From Gyrodactylus bullatarudis (lineage: Eukaryota; Platyhelminthes; Monogenea; Gyrodactylidea; Gyrodactylidae), in the NCBI GenBank assembly GCA_012064415.1, contig SSNU01000310.1:558001-622000 (forward strand): a stretch of DNA of 64,000 bases, written 5' to 3'. The notes under the pieces were generated by a model. That model saw only the letters and a program-made list of their open reading frames with translations, was not told the DNA's origin and ran no database searches. Positions within the stretch are counted from its first letter, which is position 1, and the number at the start of each line of letters is the position of its first letter. Made by a program: the position numbers and the translations under genes. Positions 22,897 through 53,885 of the stretch are shown one piece after another.

Positions 22897-24759
22897 TACG
22901 TGTCAAATGCTCAATAGAGGTTGAATAGAAAAGGCTCTGTTGAAAGAACGGTTCTCTGGGATAAGTCCAGCCTCTGTTTTACGCTTTCAATGCAAAAGTA
23001 GTAGTTATCATTTATCAAGTGTGCCACAGATGATGTGAGAGTTTGTGAAGAAACAAAATGAAAAAGATTTTACAGCTTAATACAAGAGTTTTTCTCTTTG
23101 AGAGACTCGATAGACCTGTGTGTACAATACACCGTAGGTTGTTTAGCAGATACAATATATGTATAGACAATGACTTTCAATGTACATTAAATGATTCTCG
23201 TTTTATAATGTAAAGATTACTCACAAAAGGTTGGTCATTATTTATTCATTGTGAAGAAGAGAATGGATGAGGGGGTGGTGGGTTAGAGACAGATCGATCG
23301 ATTTATTAATAGCGATTCATTTTACTAAAACAACGACCAAGTAGAAAAATCAATCTGTTTACGAGTCAACTGACTGAACCTTTACCATTTTTCTTGTTGT
23401 TTTATGTGTATTGTAACCCAAATAAGAATCAAATTTCTTCAGGACAAGGCAAGACCTCAACTAGGTAGAGAGGGGGATAATAATGAATGAGATTTTTTTA
23501 TTTGAAAAAATTAGTAAAATAGTTATGTGTATCTGGTACAAAGTTTGCAATAATATTTACAATCTGTGAGATTTTCTGGTTTTTAAAAGCTTTGAAGTTT
23601 TATTTGAATCTGTGTCTGAGAGGGTCCATCAACCTCTTGAGGAGCGTAGATGATAACAGCGGAGGATTACATCTTCCACTAGATTTGAGATAAAATCTTT
23701 TTGATGTTTGAGTAATTACTAATTACTAAAATCATTTTTTTCTTAATCTTATTTAGAACGCTATTATTATTACTTAGTGTTAGTAATCATTACTACATAA
23801 TCAGTGATTTCTGTTATGTTGGATGGTTTTTTCCTCTCCAAAAATTCCAGAATTACATCAGATCCACAAACTATTAAATTCTACAAGAGAGTAAGTTTTT
23901 TTGCGAAGAAAAAAATCCCCTTTTTTAAGGAATTTCGATTAATATATTTTTAGGAGGAGAATTTCGAGAATTGTTGGAAAAGTTCATTAATACTTGGGTT
24001 ACTACTTTGATTTTCGTGAAAAATTCTGTATGACCTAATGCTTCAATAAATTCTTGAATATTTAAGGTTTCTTGGAAGAGCTTAATTCGGAATCCAACAG
24101 ACAAGCGAATCAGATCTGATTAATTTATTTCTTTATCATTAAAATTAGCTAAAAATGAAATCAAATATATAATGAATTTGCGTACGCTACGCAGCGTACC
24201 CTTGGAGGCTCTAAACATAAAATCCATTATTTACAATTATATCGTTTATACTTATAAGTAGCAACATGAAAATATTATACCATTCTTGAATTGTAAGTTT
24301 TTTTGTTAGAATAAAATCCATATTGAAAAATAAGAAATGCAACAAAATACTAATAGAGAATACAAATAAATAGTGAATCATTTAATGGTTTATCATTATA
24401 AGGATGCAAACATAGTCTTGTAAGAGTTTTTGATTGCGATCGAATTGGCTTTTGGAGTAAAACATCTTCGATGGTTTAGTGTTGGATGTAAATCTGAAAA
24501 GTTTAATCGAATAGAAGTTGGTAGTTTCTACTTAATGAAGATCAGGATATAGGAGATAGTAGGTGTAGTCGATTTTAGATCGAATATGTTTCATAATATT
24601 TTAGGTTGTCACAAGACAAGAAAATCAATTGTGCTCATCAAATCTGATCTAATGATTTGCCTCATCATCGTTTGGGAGTTGAATTTCGATTTCCTGGTCA
24701 TTTTCACTACTTTAAAGTCAATAAAATTTAGATTATCAGAGATCTATGAAAAAGGTGTG

Positions 24760-25140
24760 TTTTCCAAAAATTCATGACAACCATGAAGAACATGCGAGTT
24801 CAATTTCTAATTTTTCCGTTTTATACAAAAATCCTAGTGACGACGGTATAGAATCTATAGATGCATTGGTGAAAGAAAAATTCCTTATTAACCTACTCTA
24901 TGTGTTCAGAAAAACAATTCCTACAATCTTCAACTAGCTTGGTCTATGTGAGCTTTTTCACTTTTCTCTCTACTGTTGCTATTTATCAGAGAGTTTTGGT
25001 GTTTTTTTAGCTTGCATTTTATTCTTATTTCTTTCATAATTTGTATAATTTTTATCTTGAATGAACTCTTAACTCGTATCATTTTTACCACTTTGAGAAA
25101 TGTACATTCGGTTTCAATATATCTTCTTCCAATTTTCTAA
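24760..25140 (+). mobile_element. Retroelement fragment, Penelope-like (copy 2)
   Basis: The plus frame to the stop near 24937 reads A-S-S-I-S-N-F-S-V-L-Y-K-N, closely matching the minus-strand copy at 12683-12913. Downstream, a region complementary to the first copy includes CTATGTGAGCTTTTTCACTT and GAGAGTTTTGGTGTTTTTTAG. A short retroelement 3' end, no longer functional. Confidence 0.45.
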
Positions 25141-26781
25141 ATTATAAACTTATGTGGAATTTATGTGCTTGAAAAACTACGTGAATTACTAACTCGTAAA
25201 AACCTAAGTTCTTCGCCTAATGATGATCTCAAATACCAGTTTATTATGAGGAAAATGGCCGAATTTTGGCCAGATTCAATTCAAAAAATAAATTTTTCAT
25301 GACTTTCTGATGATAAATATTGATTTTCTTGCAAACAAATAGTGAATTCTCATCTTCATATCAATTAGGTTTATATTATACATTGTATACAACATATATT
25401 TTTATTTAAAACGAGTTTATCTCAATGCTATTGTTTCAATAATACTGAAGGATTACCTCTAAAGCGCTTCTTCAACTAGGCATTATATAGTAGTTTTGAT
25501 AGGCCTGATGCTGAAGATTAGTTTGAAGAATGGTTGGAAAAAATCTTGATCTACTTTTAATTAACCAAATCAAGACGGCCTCTTCATGAGAGAAAAAAAG
25601 TGTATCGTCATTAATGAGAAGGTGTCATTATAATGTTAGAGATGTAAATTTTGACATATTTTCCAGTGTTCTGTTTTTCCTCTTTGATTTACACACAGGT
25701 ATTTTGTGTCAAATGAAATCTGAATGAAGAAAACTCCCACCCTGCATTCATCTACGCCTATCAAAATTAGATTTGGGAGAAAAGACGAAAACTTCTCACC
25801 TAACTCACCTTATCTGTTTTTTATTTTTATTTTTTACACTGCATACCCAGTATAGGGAGTTTAGTGGGAGGGGGGTTGAAGAGAAGGTGACTGGGTTATT
25901 TTTACACAAAAACAGTATTTGCATTGAGAAATCAGGACAGGAAACATCTCTCTTATTAACCCCTTCATTTTCACTTTTTATTCAGTCCAAAACATCAAGG
26001 TAGTAGAGAGAAATCACGGGGAAAATTAGTCCTCGTGATGACAGCTTAATCAAGACTTTCCCACACACACTATATAAACATACAGGAGAATAACAATGAT
26101 GAAGATAACACAATGAATGAATAATATTGATGGAAGAAATCCGACTCCAAATGTGTCGGCCTATCTGACACAATCTGGCCTTAGCTCAGAATCCCCTCTC
26201 TCTTTATTTAGTTTAGATTGAAAAGCTAATCACCTCTCAAACTTTGAGGAATAGGGATTAAGTTTAGATTGTTTTTTTTTTGAATCTGAGAAGCGCATAG
26301 AATAAAAGTGGAATTAATCCGATATAACAACCCCTCCACCTTTCCCCAAAGTCTCTTTTATATAGAAGTTACGATAATAAAAAGTGATTTTCTTAATTAT
26401 AAATGTTGAAATGGGTTTTTCACTTGATTTACAAGAAACTCTGAGACATTTTGTTTAACATTTCGAGTTTATGCTTTCATTTCAATTATTGAACATGGCA
26501 AATTTTCAGATTTGCGCCACTATTTTTCAATGAATTCTACTACTTTACTTTTTTACTTGCTAGAAAAGTTTGAAAATTAAAAATAAACTAAACCAAGGTC
26601 ACACGAGTATTTTTCCAGGAACTGACAACATTTGCGATGTCAGTCGCCAAGGTCAACGAGGCCTAAATCATGTTCTTAATTTGACAGTTTCCAAGACGCT
26701 GAAAAATATCAACTTCCCAAATTATTGATACTCTCAACCAGTTGAAAATATGAATAATCCAAGTTTAAATTTCAATAATAA

Positions 26782-27320
26782 TTAACCCTTCATGTCCCAA
26801 ATTATTTTATTTTTTTCTAAGACCTCATATTTAAAAAAATATTTCACAACATTTTCAAAAAGTCACCCTTCTTCAAGTAACTATGGTGTGAAAAGCTTTC
26901 TTTATGAATTATACATAATTTTATAGTTTAATGAATTTCCTTTCTAATGAGAATTTTTATGCATGAAATCAATGGAAAATTCCATCAAGAGTCCCGTGAA
27001 AATGTGGCAATTTCCAACCCCATTTTTACCTTCGATCTTCAATATCCAGGTTATTTTGTAATAAGATTGAATGAAATTTAAAAGATATCCATTTTGACAT
27101 TGATTGAGTCTTTAACTTTCAAATAAATTCCTTCTTCGGCAAAGTTACTCTTTAATTTACTCACCAGTAGATGGGAATTTCAATATAAATCAGACCCTGA
27201 TGAAAATATGTGTTTGAAAAAATTTTCATAAATTGTTTTTTATCATCACATTTTGAGTAATTCTGTGAGAGAATTAAGCCTGAAACTTTCTTCGTCTAGC
27301 TATGGTATCGAAAGGGTTAA
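26782..27320. mobile_element. piggyBac-like MITE with intact TTAA flanks
   Basis: The left border is TTAACCCTTCATG and the right border CGAAAGGGTTAA, so TTAA and the next five bases are inverted. About 539 bp, non-coding. Longer inverted homology is not obvious, so the two ends could belong to different insertions. Confidence 0.4.
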
Positions 27321-28394
27321 GTATCTTTCAGTTTAAGATATCATTCAAGAAATTGGAGACACGAAGGGCTAAAACTTAATAAGCTTAATTTTTTGATTAA
27401 AAATAGCTTCAAACAAACCGAAACGAATACAAAAACCATGCTCAAAGGGTATCAGTCAAAAAAAGATTCTCGACCCTTTGGATGATAAAATAATATTGAG
27501 GGAGTATGTTATGTTCAGAGTAGCAGTGGGGAGGTAAGCATTTACTTACAAGTAGACAAGAAATGGTTTTGTATTTAGAACGAAAAGGTCAGGTCTCGGA
27601 ATGATACCAGATGGAAAGAATATAAATCTTGTAATCTCTCTTTGCTTTCAATAAGCAAAGAAAAACATTTTTGAAAATCCAATAAATCTGGATCATCTTG
27701 TAATAATAAAAGATTTATGCCCTGCCTTAATTTCTGGTTCAGTATGTGTGGAATAAAAGAAGCTAATTTCATCCTTATTGTTCATAGTGAATAGTATTAA
27801 CAGTAGCAGTAGAAAGTATGTGGGGTAAATAATTGATTTCCAATCAATAATCCGAGATCTCCATCATTTATTTTATATTAGAGTTACTTGTAAGTAATCT
27901 GTGCATTTGTATATAAAATTAATTTATACCTCTGGAATAATATATTCCACGCAATGCAATTGATTCTAGGCCAATCAGATTACGAGCGTATGTTTTCCAA
28001 CACACCAACATTCTTCTATATATTTCTACACACACACGTACAATATACCATGTATATTTTGTGATATACAATAAATATATATATTAGTGAGTAGTAATAG
28101 TGTTTCTATATTTGACAGAAGGACTATCATCTTTAATTCTACACATATTGAGCGCTATCATTTATACTTTTGGTGAAGAAAAACTTTTCCAGAGAAATAA
28201 AAAAAGGACTACAAGAACATTTCTGAAATTTAAAAATATAACCAATGCAACAAATTATTACACGATTATTGCTTGGTGTTTATCATTATTAATCATTACG
28301 TATTACCACTGTGCTGTCCCTTCTTGCATTGACACATTGCTCAACACTCGGAATATATTTTAACTTTTATCCCTTCTGTTAATCGATCAGTGAG

Positions 28395-47978
<19,584 letters not shown>

Positions 47979-49251
47979 TGGTAATTACTCTACTGCTATC
48001 ACTAACTGTGTGAGAAAATGATAGAGATATGTTTGTAAATGACAGAGATTATTTAAATCTTTTATTGTTTTTATTTTGAAACAATTGTATAATATGTTTA
48101 TTAAAAAATGATTGATCATATAAAGAGACCAGCTCTCTTTTTTTCTGGCTCGTTGGCAAAAACAAAAATTAAAATTGATGGATAAACTAATTATCTGTAA
48201 TTGTTTTTATTCATTCATTAAAAGGGGTTTGTATAAACGCTGAAAATACTATATAAATAAACCCACTATATATACATTTGTCAATAAATTACATTATTTC
48301 CAACGTAGATTTTAAAACCTAATCCATACGTGAACAAAAAGAAAAGTAGTACGTACTATAAATAATAATATTGAATTAATAAAATATTTTCCATGATCAA
48401 CAACATCTTTTTCCCATCAATAAAGTTTCAGATTTTCTCATTAATGTTTCGTTTTTAAATACAGACTAATTCATTGATTTGTTTCAGTTTTTCACTCAGA
48501 CCAAGAATAGTGTAGTTGGATTAAATGAAAAAAATATTATTTCCATCAGACACACTCTGTGTTTACTAAACACTGTTTAAAAAGCAAGGGCATGAGAGAA
48601 TGTACATTGTAGAGTGGAAATAAAGTCAATCCTAAAAAAAATAGAGAGTATGAATGGAGCATGAAAAAAATAAATGAATTTGTATCAAGCACAGAGTAAA
48701 TTCTTCTGTATTGAATTTGGATATTTTGTCTGTACATAATTGTTTAATATTCAGACTTTCCTTTGCATATGAATTTCTCATAAGAGCATTAATAGAAAGA
48801 GAGAGAATGTAAAACGTACAAAAAGCATACTCAATGTCAAGGGACCAGCATGCTAGCGAAAAAAAGGAGAGATGGATACAATTTTCTCACCCTTGCGCAT
48901 TGAAATTAGAAACAGAAAAGAAATGTTTAGAGAATTCTATTATTTATCACAAGTCAAGTGAAAGTTTTTATATTTTTTACTTTCTGATTAATAATAAAAT
49001 AATTTAAATAAAAATAATAATAAAATCGTTTAATGTTATTTTTGTGAATCGTCAAACTACTTATAAGTATATATGCACAATTTTATTTGGAAAGTATCAT
49101 GGATTAATGGTATTTGTTAGTGATTAAACTAGAGTTTATGATTCATAACTCTGAACTGATAAAGAAAGTAGAAAACACTTAAACTAAAGAAAAAATACTA
49201 TATTGCGATCAAGTTTCTTTCACATCATGTTAAAGATCTAATTAATCGAAT
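47979..49251. other. Tail-to-tail spacer between homothorax and GRHPR
   Basis: Both genes end here. Candidate poly(A) signals are AATAAA at 48256-48261 for homothorax and its complement at 49082-49087 for GRHPR. No further gene is seen. Confidence 0.5.
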
Positions 49252-50343
49252 TCAAAGTTTGTACTCTGAATGTAGGGGCCTACCTTCTAGGCCAGCAAGC
49301 AAATTATCCACACTAATTTCACACATTTCCCTGAAAGGAAAAGTTATTTTGTTAATTAAATAGCTTCTTACGTTCTAGTTTCTATTGTTGCACTTCCAAT
49401 GTGTGGTAAAAGGGTGCAATTCTTGGCCGTTAGTAATTCGTCATTTGTTGGAATTGGTTCTGGGTACATTACATCAAGACCAGCCCCAAATAAATGGCCA
49501 GAATTTAGGACATTGATAAGATCTGTTTGATTGACAACTTTGCCACGAGAGACATTCACAAATATGGTATTCTTTTTCATTCTATCAAATACCTGAAAGT
49601 GATTTTAGAAGGGCATTTTACTAACAAATAAAAATTTGGCTTACACTTTTATTGAAATAGCCTTCTGTTTCTTTGTTGAGTGAACAGCTAACAATAATCA
49701 CATCACAATTTGAGATGAAGTCATCCTTCTCCAGATATTTAGCAATAAGAGTTCTGTCTTCGTACTGAGCCAAGAAAACATCATCTTTAATTCGTCCTGA
49801 GCCAGTGTAGAATAATTCCCGAGGTTTAAAAGCAGAAACTTTAACAGCGATTGATTTTCCAATCTTGCCTAAGCCGAAAATACCGACTGTAGAGTGAGAG
49901 ATTTGTTTTCCGCAGAATTGAAATAGCTGCCAAGAATTCCAAAGACCCTCTTTAAGCATTGCATTCGCTTCAAATAATTTTCTACTGGTTGCCAGTAGTA
50001 GAGATATTGCAGTCTCAGCAGTTGCCTCCGTTAAAATCCCAGGAGTATAGCCGAGAGTAATCTTGTTCTGTTTTAAGTAATCAATATCGATATGATCGAA
50101 GCCGACAGAAATGGTGGATATTGTTTTGAGAGAAGAACCAGCTATTGATAATAAATCTGAATCAAGGTGATCACTTAAAGTACACAAAACCCCTTTAACT
50201 CCTGGAATATTCTTTCTGATGACATCACTGGGGATAGGTCCTTCTTTATCCCAAAAAAAACAAGAAAGACCACAATTTGAGATTTTTTCATACAAATGTT
50301 GAGGAATTTTTGTAGTGATTAGAACATCAAAAGATTTATTCAT
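49252..50343 (-). CDS. GRHPR: Glyoxylate/hydroxypyruvate reductase (3 exons, 332 aa)
   Basis: Exons in transcript order: 50343-49645, 49592-49372, 49330-49252, totalling 999 nt. GRHPR reduces glyoxylate to glycolate and hydroxypyruvate to D-glycerate with NAD(P)H, limiting oxalate formation. It belongs to the D-2-hydroxyacid dehydrogenases. The substrate-domain motif [10 protein letters not shown] is at ~78-87. The Rossmann nucleotide-binding motif G-x-G-x-x-G is at 157-162. The catalytic set is present: Arg249 in N-V-S-R-G-K, Glu278 in Y-P-E-P, and His297 in L-P-H-I-G-S-A-T. The C-terminus S-E-Y-K-L resembles the human end. Length matches the human enzyme (328 aa). Introns are 52 and 41 nt. 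The start codon lies 186 bp from the divergent SMARCE1 start. Confidence 0.92.
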
Positions 50344-50529
50344 TATTAGTGAATATAGAATATAAAATTCTTTTATTAAAAGAATGATTTTTAAAATTCG
50401 GTAGTTGAATATTCAATATTACTGGTTAATAATTAGTCACTGACAAGTTAACATTTACTTTTTAAAAAAAATTTTATAAATCCACCTAAAAATAAAGAAA
50501 TAATCAATCTTATAATAACTAGTGTTTTA
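50344..50529. promoter_or_regulatory. Probable bidirectional promoter, GRHPR and SMARCE1
   Basis: Only 186 bp separate the two divergent start codons, so both 5' UTRs and core promoters must share this space, unless upstream non-coding exons exist. No clear TATA box position can be assigned in such AT-rich sequence. Confidence 0.5.
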
Positions 50530-53279
50530 ATGAATGGCGCGGTGGTCAAAAATAAAATAATGTCGTCTTTGTCGTTACGTGAAAATAAACTTCCGAAGCA
50601 ACCCAAGCCACCGGAAAAGCCTTTGATGCCGTATATGAGATATTCTCGTAAAGTATGGGAACAGGTCAAAAATTCAAATCCAAATCTCAAGCTTTGGGAA
50701 GTGGGAAAAATCATTGGCCAAATGTGGAGAGAACTTCCAGAAGAAGAGAAGAACACATACGTTGAGGAATACGAATTCGAGAAAAGCAGTTATACTGAAC
50801 AGTTACGTCAATATCATACGTCTCCTGCCTATCAAAATTGGCTTGCTGCAAAAGAGAGAGCTGAAAGGTTTGTCGAAGAAGAAAATGATCGTAAATCTCA
50901 GAGGAATAAAGATCCCCTGAGTATGCCTCCTGATTTAAGAGAATCTTATATTCTCGAAGATAATGAGGAAGAAGCAGACGAACAATTTAGCATTAAGCAT
51001 GTGTCTGCTGCTCGATTTCATCGCAATCATCGCTTAATGCAGGAAATTCTGAGCGATGCAAAGCTACCCGACTTCTCCAGTATTATCACGACTTCTAGAT
51101 TGAACATGCTCAAGATGCAAGTTGAGCAGTTATCTAACCACAAAAGAGCCCTAACACAAGAAATAGAGGCCTGTGAGGCAAAGCATCAATCAAAAATCCG
51201 CAAAATATCTGAAGATTCAGAAAAGTTTTATGAGGAATACTCAAAAGTTGTCGCAGACTGGCCATCCATCTCGGATGCACAATTCAACGACATGATCATC
51301 AAGGCTAAAGTAGACCTTGTCCGGGAAAACGAAGAAAGGCGAGAACGACAGGCTGCTGAACTCGAAAGTCATCGTAAACGTCAACTGATTAAAGAGCAAA
51401 AAGAAAAGGAAGAAAAAGAAAAGAAGGCTGCATTCATGGAACAACAAAAACAACAGCAAATTGCTGCCGCAGCTGCAGCTCAAGAGAAAGAGTCTCAGGA
51501 ATCCAAACAAGATGAGAATAAAAGTAAGTGTAAATATTCATGTTTTGATTTTCTCGATAGAAATTTATTCTGCTTTTATCTTTTGGTCCTCTATCTTTTG
51601 AACATGTTAATTTTTAAAAAGTATAAAAGCTGTTTTATTTCACCTTGAGTTCCTATTCTGATCATATTTCAATCTATTTTCTAAGTATTTGTGAATATTC
51701 CTCTTAGATTCTCATCCCAAAGGTTCACAGGTTAAAGTAAATCAGCCTCTTCCATCACCTGGCAATCAAAACAATGTTCCTATTATTAGTAACCAAATTA
51801 ATTCCGGACAGCCTTCGAATCTTCCTCCACCACCACCTCCAATGTATCATCCTCAAAATAATCAAATGCATCCTTCTCAACAGATGCATCCAGGACAACA
51901 AATGCCACCATGGCATAACCCTATGCCCAACCAAGGTGGTTATTCCAATTCAATGGCTCAAATGCCCCCTCATTCTGCCAGCAGTTATTCTCCATATTCT
52001 AACCAAATGAATCCAAACACTCCCAATCGTATGCCAGGCAAGTCCTTGAAAATCTTTACTTTTTATTCATTTCATTCTGAGAGAATTCATTACATCCAAG
52101 TCTTGAGTTAAATAACATTAATTTCGCACTCTTATCAGGTATGCCCATGATTCCGGGTCCCCCTAATCCTAATCAAATGAATCCTCCGAATAATGTCCAG
52201 GGACCCATTCCAAGTCACATGCAAGCTCAAATGCAAATGTACCACAATCAAACCAATCCAAACCAACCATGGAATCAAATGCAGGGTCCTTATCCAGGTC
52301 ATTACCCTCCTGGAGCCTATTATCCACCTGGCAGTCACATGGGACCTTATCCTGGTGCTCCACCCCCACCTAATCATCCTTCAAGTAATCAAAATAGAAT
52401 GCAAGGTTTGTCCCACTGACTATAAATAATCCTTTTATATTTTTCCATTTATAGGCATACTATGATAAGAATGTAGATAAATTAAATATTAGTATGTATT
52501 TACATTAATTACACTAATCTTTTTTCTCTAACACAATTATGATTTAACCTTGTGCCTTTTAACCTGATTATGTGGGACTATTTTATTGTTCATTTCTTGT
52601 TATTTTCCCCTGTTTTAATCATAATCTTAATTCATTAATTTCAATTATTATTATGCCTTTCTAGCATACAATTCGAATCCTAAAATTATATTAACTCGAT
52701 GTAGAACAAGGTTTAATTTCATTGGCCTAAATACTACTTCATGAAATTTCTAATATTTATAATTAATCTTCACTTGTAGGTATGCCTGGAATGATGCCTT
52801 CCATGAATGGACCTCCAATGCCTGCTCCTCCCCATCATCCGTCTAACCAAGGTCCTGGTGGTCCAATACCCAACCATCCACACCCCCATATGCCACCTCA
52901 CCTTTATCCACCAAACTATCCCAATCAACAACCACAAGTCCAGCAGCAAGCTCCAGCACCAAACCAACAACCACCACCTAATCCCTGGGGCCCACCAATG
53001 ACTCCACATCAACAATCGCCTCATCATCAACAAATCCCACCGTCTCAACAGCATTCAATGTATCCCAACAATCTTCCACAAAATCCGTACTCCGCATATC
53101 CTGGTAATATGCAACAAAATTGCATGCGAATGCCTCATATGCCAAATAATAACATGCAAAATCCAATTCAATCTCAACATAACATGATGAACAATGTCAA
53201 TATGAATGGTGGAGGTCGCCCCAAATCGCGTCAGACCCCAGATATTCCCACATCAAATTCTGGACAACCACCCCAGTGA
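50530..53279 (+). CDS. SMARCE1: SMARCE1/BAP111 (dalao) SWI/SNF subunit (4 exons, 696 aa)
   Basis: Exons: 50530-51523, 51708-52037, 52139-52405, 52780-53279 (2091 nt). SMARCE1 is an HMG-box subunit of the BAF/Brahma chromatin-remodelling complex in the nucleus. The HMG box (~28-96) reads P-P-E-K-P-L-M-P-Y-M-R-Y-S-R, with W43, W56 and W66 in core positions, followed by the family-typical S-P-A-Y-Q-N-W-L and a coiled coil with Glu/Lys-rich stretches (~200-320). The C-terminal ~365 residues are Pro/Asn/Gln/Met-rich, like the long insect form and unlike the 411-residue human protein. Intron 2 appears to start with GC (CCAG|GCAAGT), the known minor GC-AG class. Exons 3 and 4 both begin with G-M-P in the same phase, suggesting exon duplication or repeat growth. 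ATG 50560 is an alternative start. Confidence 0.93.
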
Positions 53280-53297
53280 AATAATTTTCCTCACTAG

Positions 53298-53303
53298 TTT
53301 ATT
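53298..53303 (-). terminator. Poly(A) signal for BCL7 (minus strand)
   Basis: The complement reads AATAAA. It lies about 150 bp beyond the BCL7 stop and nearly touches the SMARCE1 stop, so the BCL7 3' UTR would run back into SMARCE1. Confidence 0.5.
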
Positions 53304-53387
53304 CTGGACATCTCTTTTGTTGATCTACTTACTAAAATTTGACCCGATTCTTTGAAATATGATTGCAACAAGTTTCCAATTTTTAAC

Positions 53388-53393
53388 AATAAA
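53388..53393 (+). terminator. Poly(A) signal AATAAA for SMARCE1
   Basis: The hexamer lies 109 bp after the SMARCE1 stop. Use of this site would make the SMARCE1 3' UTR overlap the 3' UTR of the convergent BCL7 gene. Confidence 0.5.
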
Positions 53394-53451
53394 TTTTTTA
53401 TATATTTACAAATTAATTAGAGATAAATATTTAGTATTAGAGTTAGCTAAT

Positions 53452-53781
53452 TCATTCCTCCATTTCTTTAGTGTCTAAAATATGGAAATTAAGACTAGGA
53501 AACTAACCTGTAGCCGGTCCATCATATTTACTTTCAGTAGAGAATGAAGGAAGTATCGAACCAGAGCTGCTGCTAACTGGTTGAATTGTGGCTACCCTAA
53601 AACCAGACTTTTTGGGAGATTCTTGTGTTGCAATTGGCACCCATTTATAGACCATTAGGGAAGTATCTTTAACGGGAACCCAGACTTTTTGCCATTTCTG
53701 AACTTTTTGTATTAACTTATTGAATTTTTTCAGGTCCTCTTTGGCCCGACTTCTGGTTTCTGCCCTAGGATGTCTGTACAT
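53452..53781 (-). CDS. BCL7: BCL7-family BAF-complex subunit (2 exons, 98 aa)
   Basis: Exon 1 is 53781-53508 and exon 2 is 53474-53452 (23 nt). Together they are 297 nt, ending in T-K-E-M-E-E and a stop. BCL7 proteins are accessory subunits of SWI/SNF that contact the nucleosome acidic patch. The diagnostic N-domain is clear: [12 protein letters not shown] at ~6-17, then W-Q-K-x-W-V-P-V, D-T-S-L and Y-K-W-V-P at ~30-49. Human members are about 200 aa, so this copy is reduced to the core domain plus a short Ser-rich tail. The intron is only 33 nt (53475-53507, GT-AG). If it is retained, translation stops two codons past exon 1 (G-stop), giving a protein seven residues shorter, so the core is safe either way. 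Confidence 0.85.
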
Positions 53782-53885
53782 TTAATTTTTTTGTTAAAAG
53801 TATTTAAAAATTAGCACATGTTAAAACTAAATATAGAGACCATTCCTGAAAATAAAATTTAAACAATTCTTAGTGTTAGTCTGAA
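53782..53885. promoter_or_regulatory. Probable bidirectional promoter, BCL7 and ODAD4
   Basis: The start codons of the two divergent genes are only 104 bp apart. A shared core promoter is the simplest reading, although the initiation sites cannot be seen. Confidence 0.5.

Larger units (their letters stand above)
22897..28394. other. 5.5-kb intergenic region: promoter side of SENP8-like gene and of homothorax
   Basis: The two flanking genes diverge from this stretch. It contains the Penelope-like fragment (about 24760-25140), a fold-back-family end (about 25250-25375) and a piggyBac-like MITE (26782-27320). The final 300 bp before the homothorax ATG probably include 5' UTR. An 87-codon frame at 28100-28363 there could at most act as an upstream ORF. 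I recognise no other gene. Confidence 0.5.

Noticed and set aside
28100..28363. 87-codon frame just before the homothorax start
   Set aside because: It begins in AT-rich leader sequence and has no domain features. At most it is an upstream ORF.
52135..53166. Several minus and alternate-plus frames over the SMARCE1 tail
   Set aside because: They are shadows of the proline-rich exons; the Trp/Arg/His-rich or Ile-rich composition reflects complementary codons.
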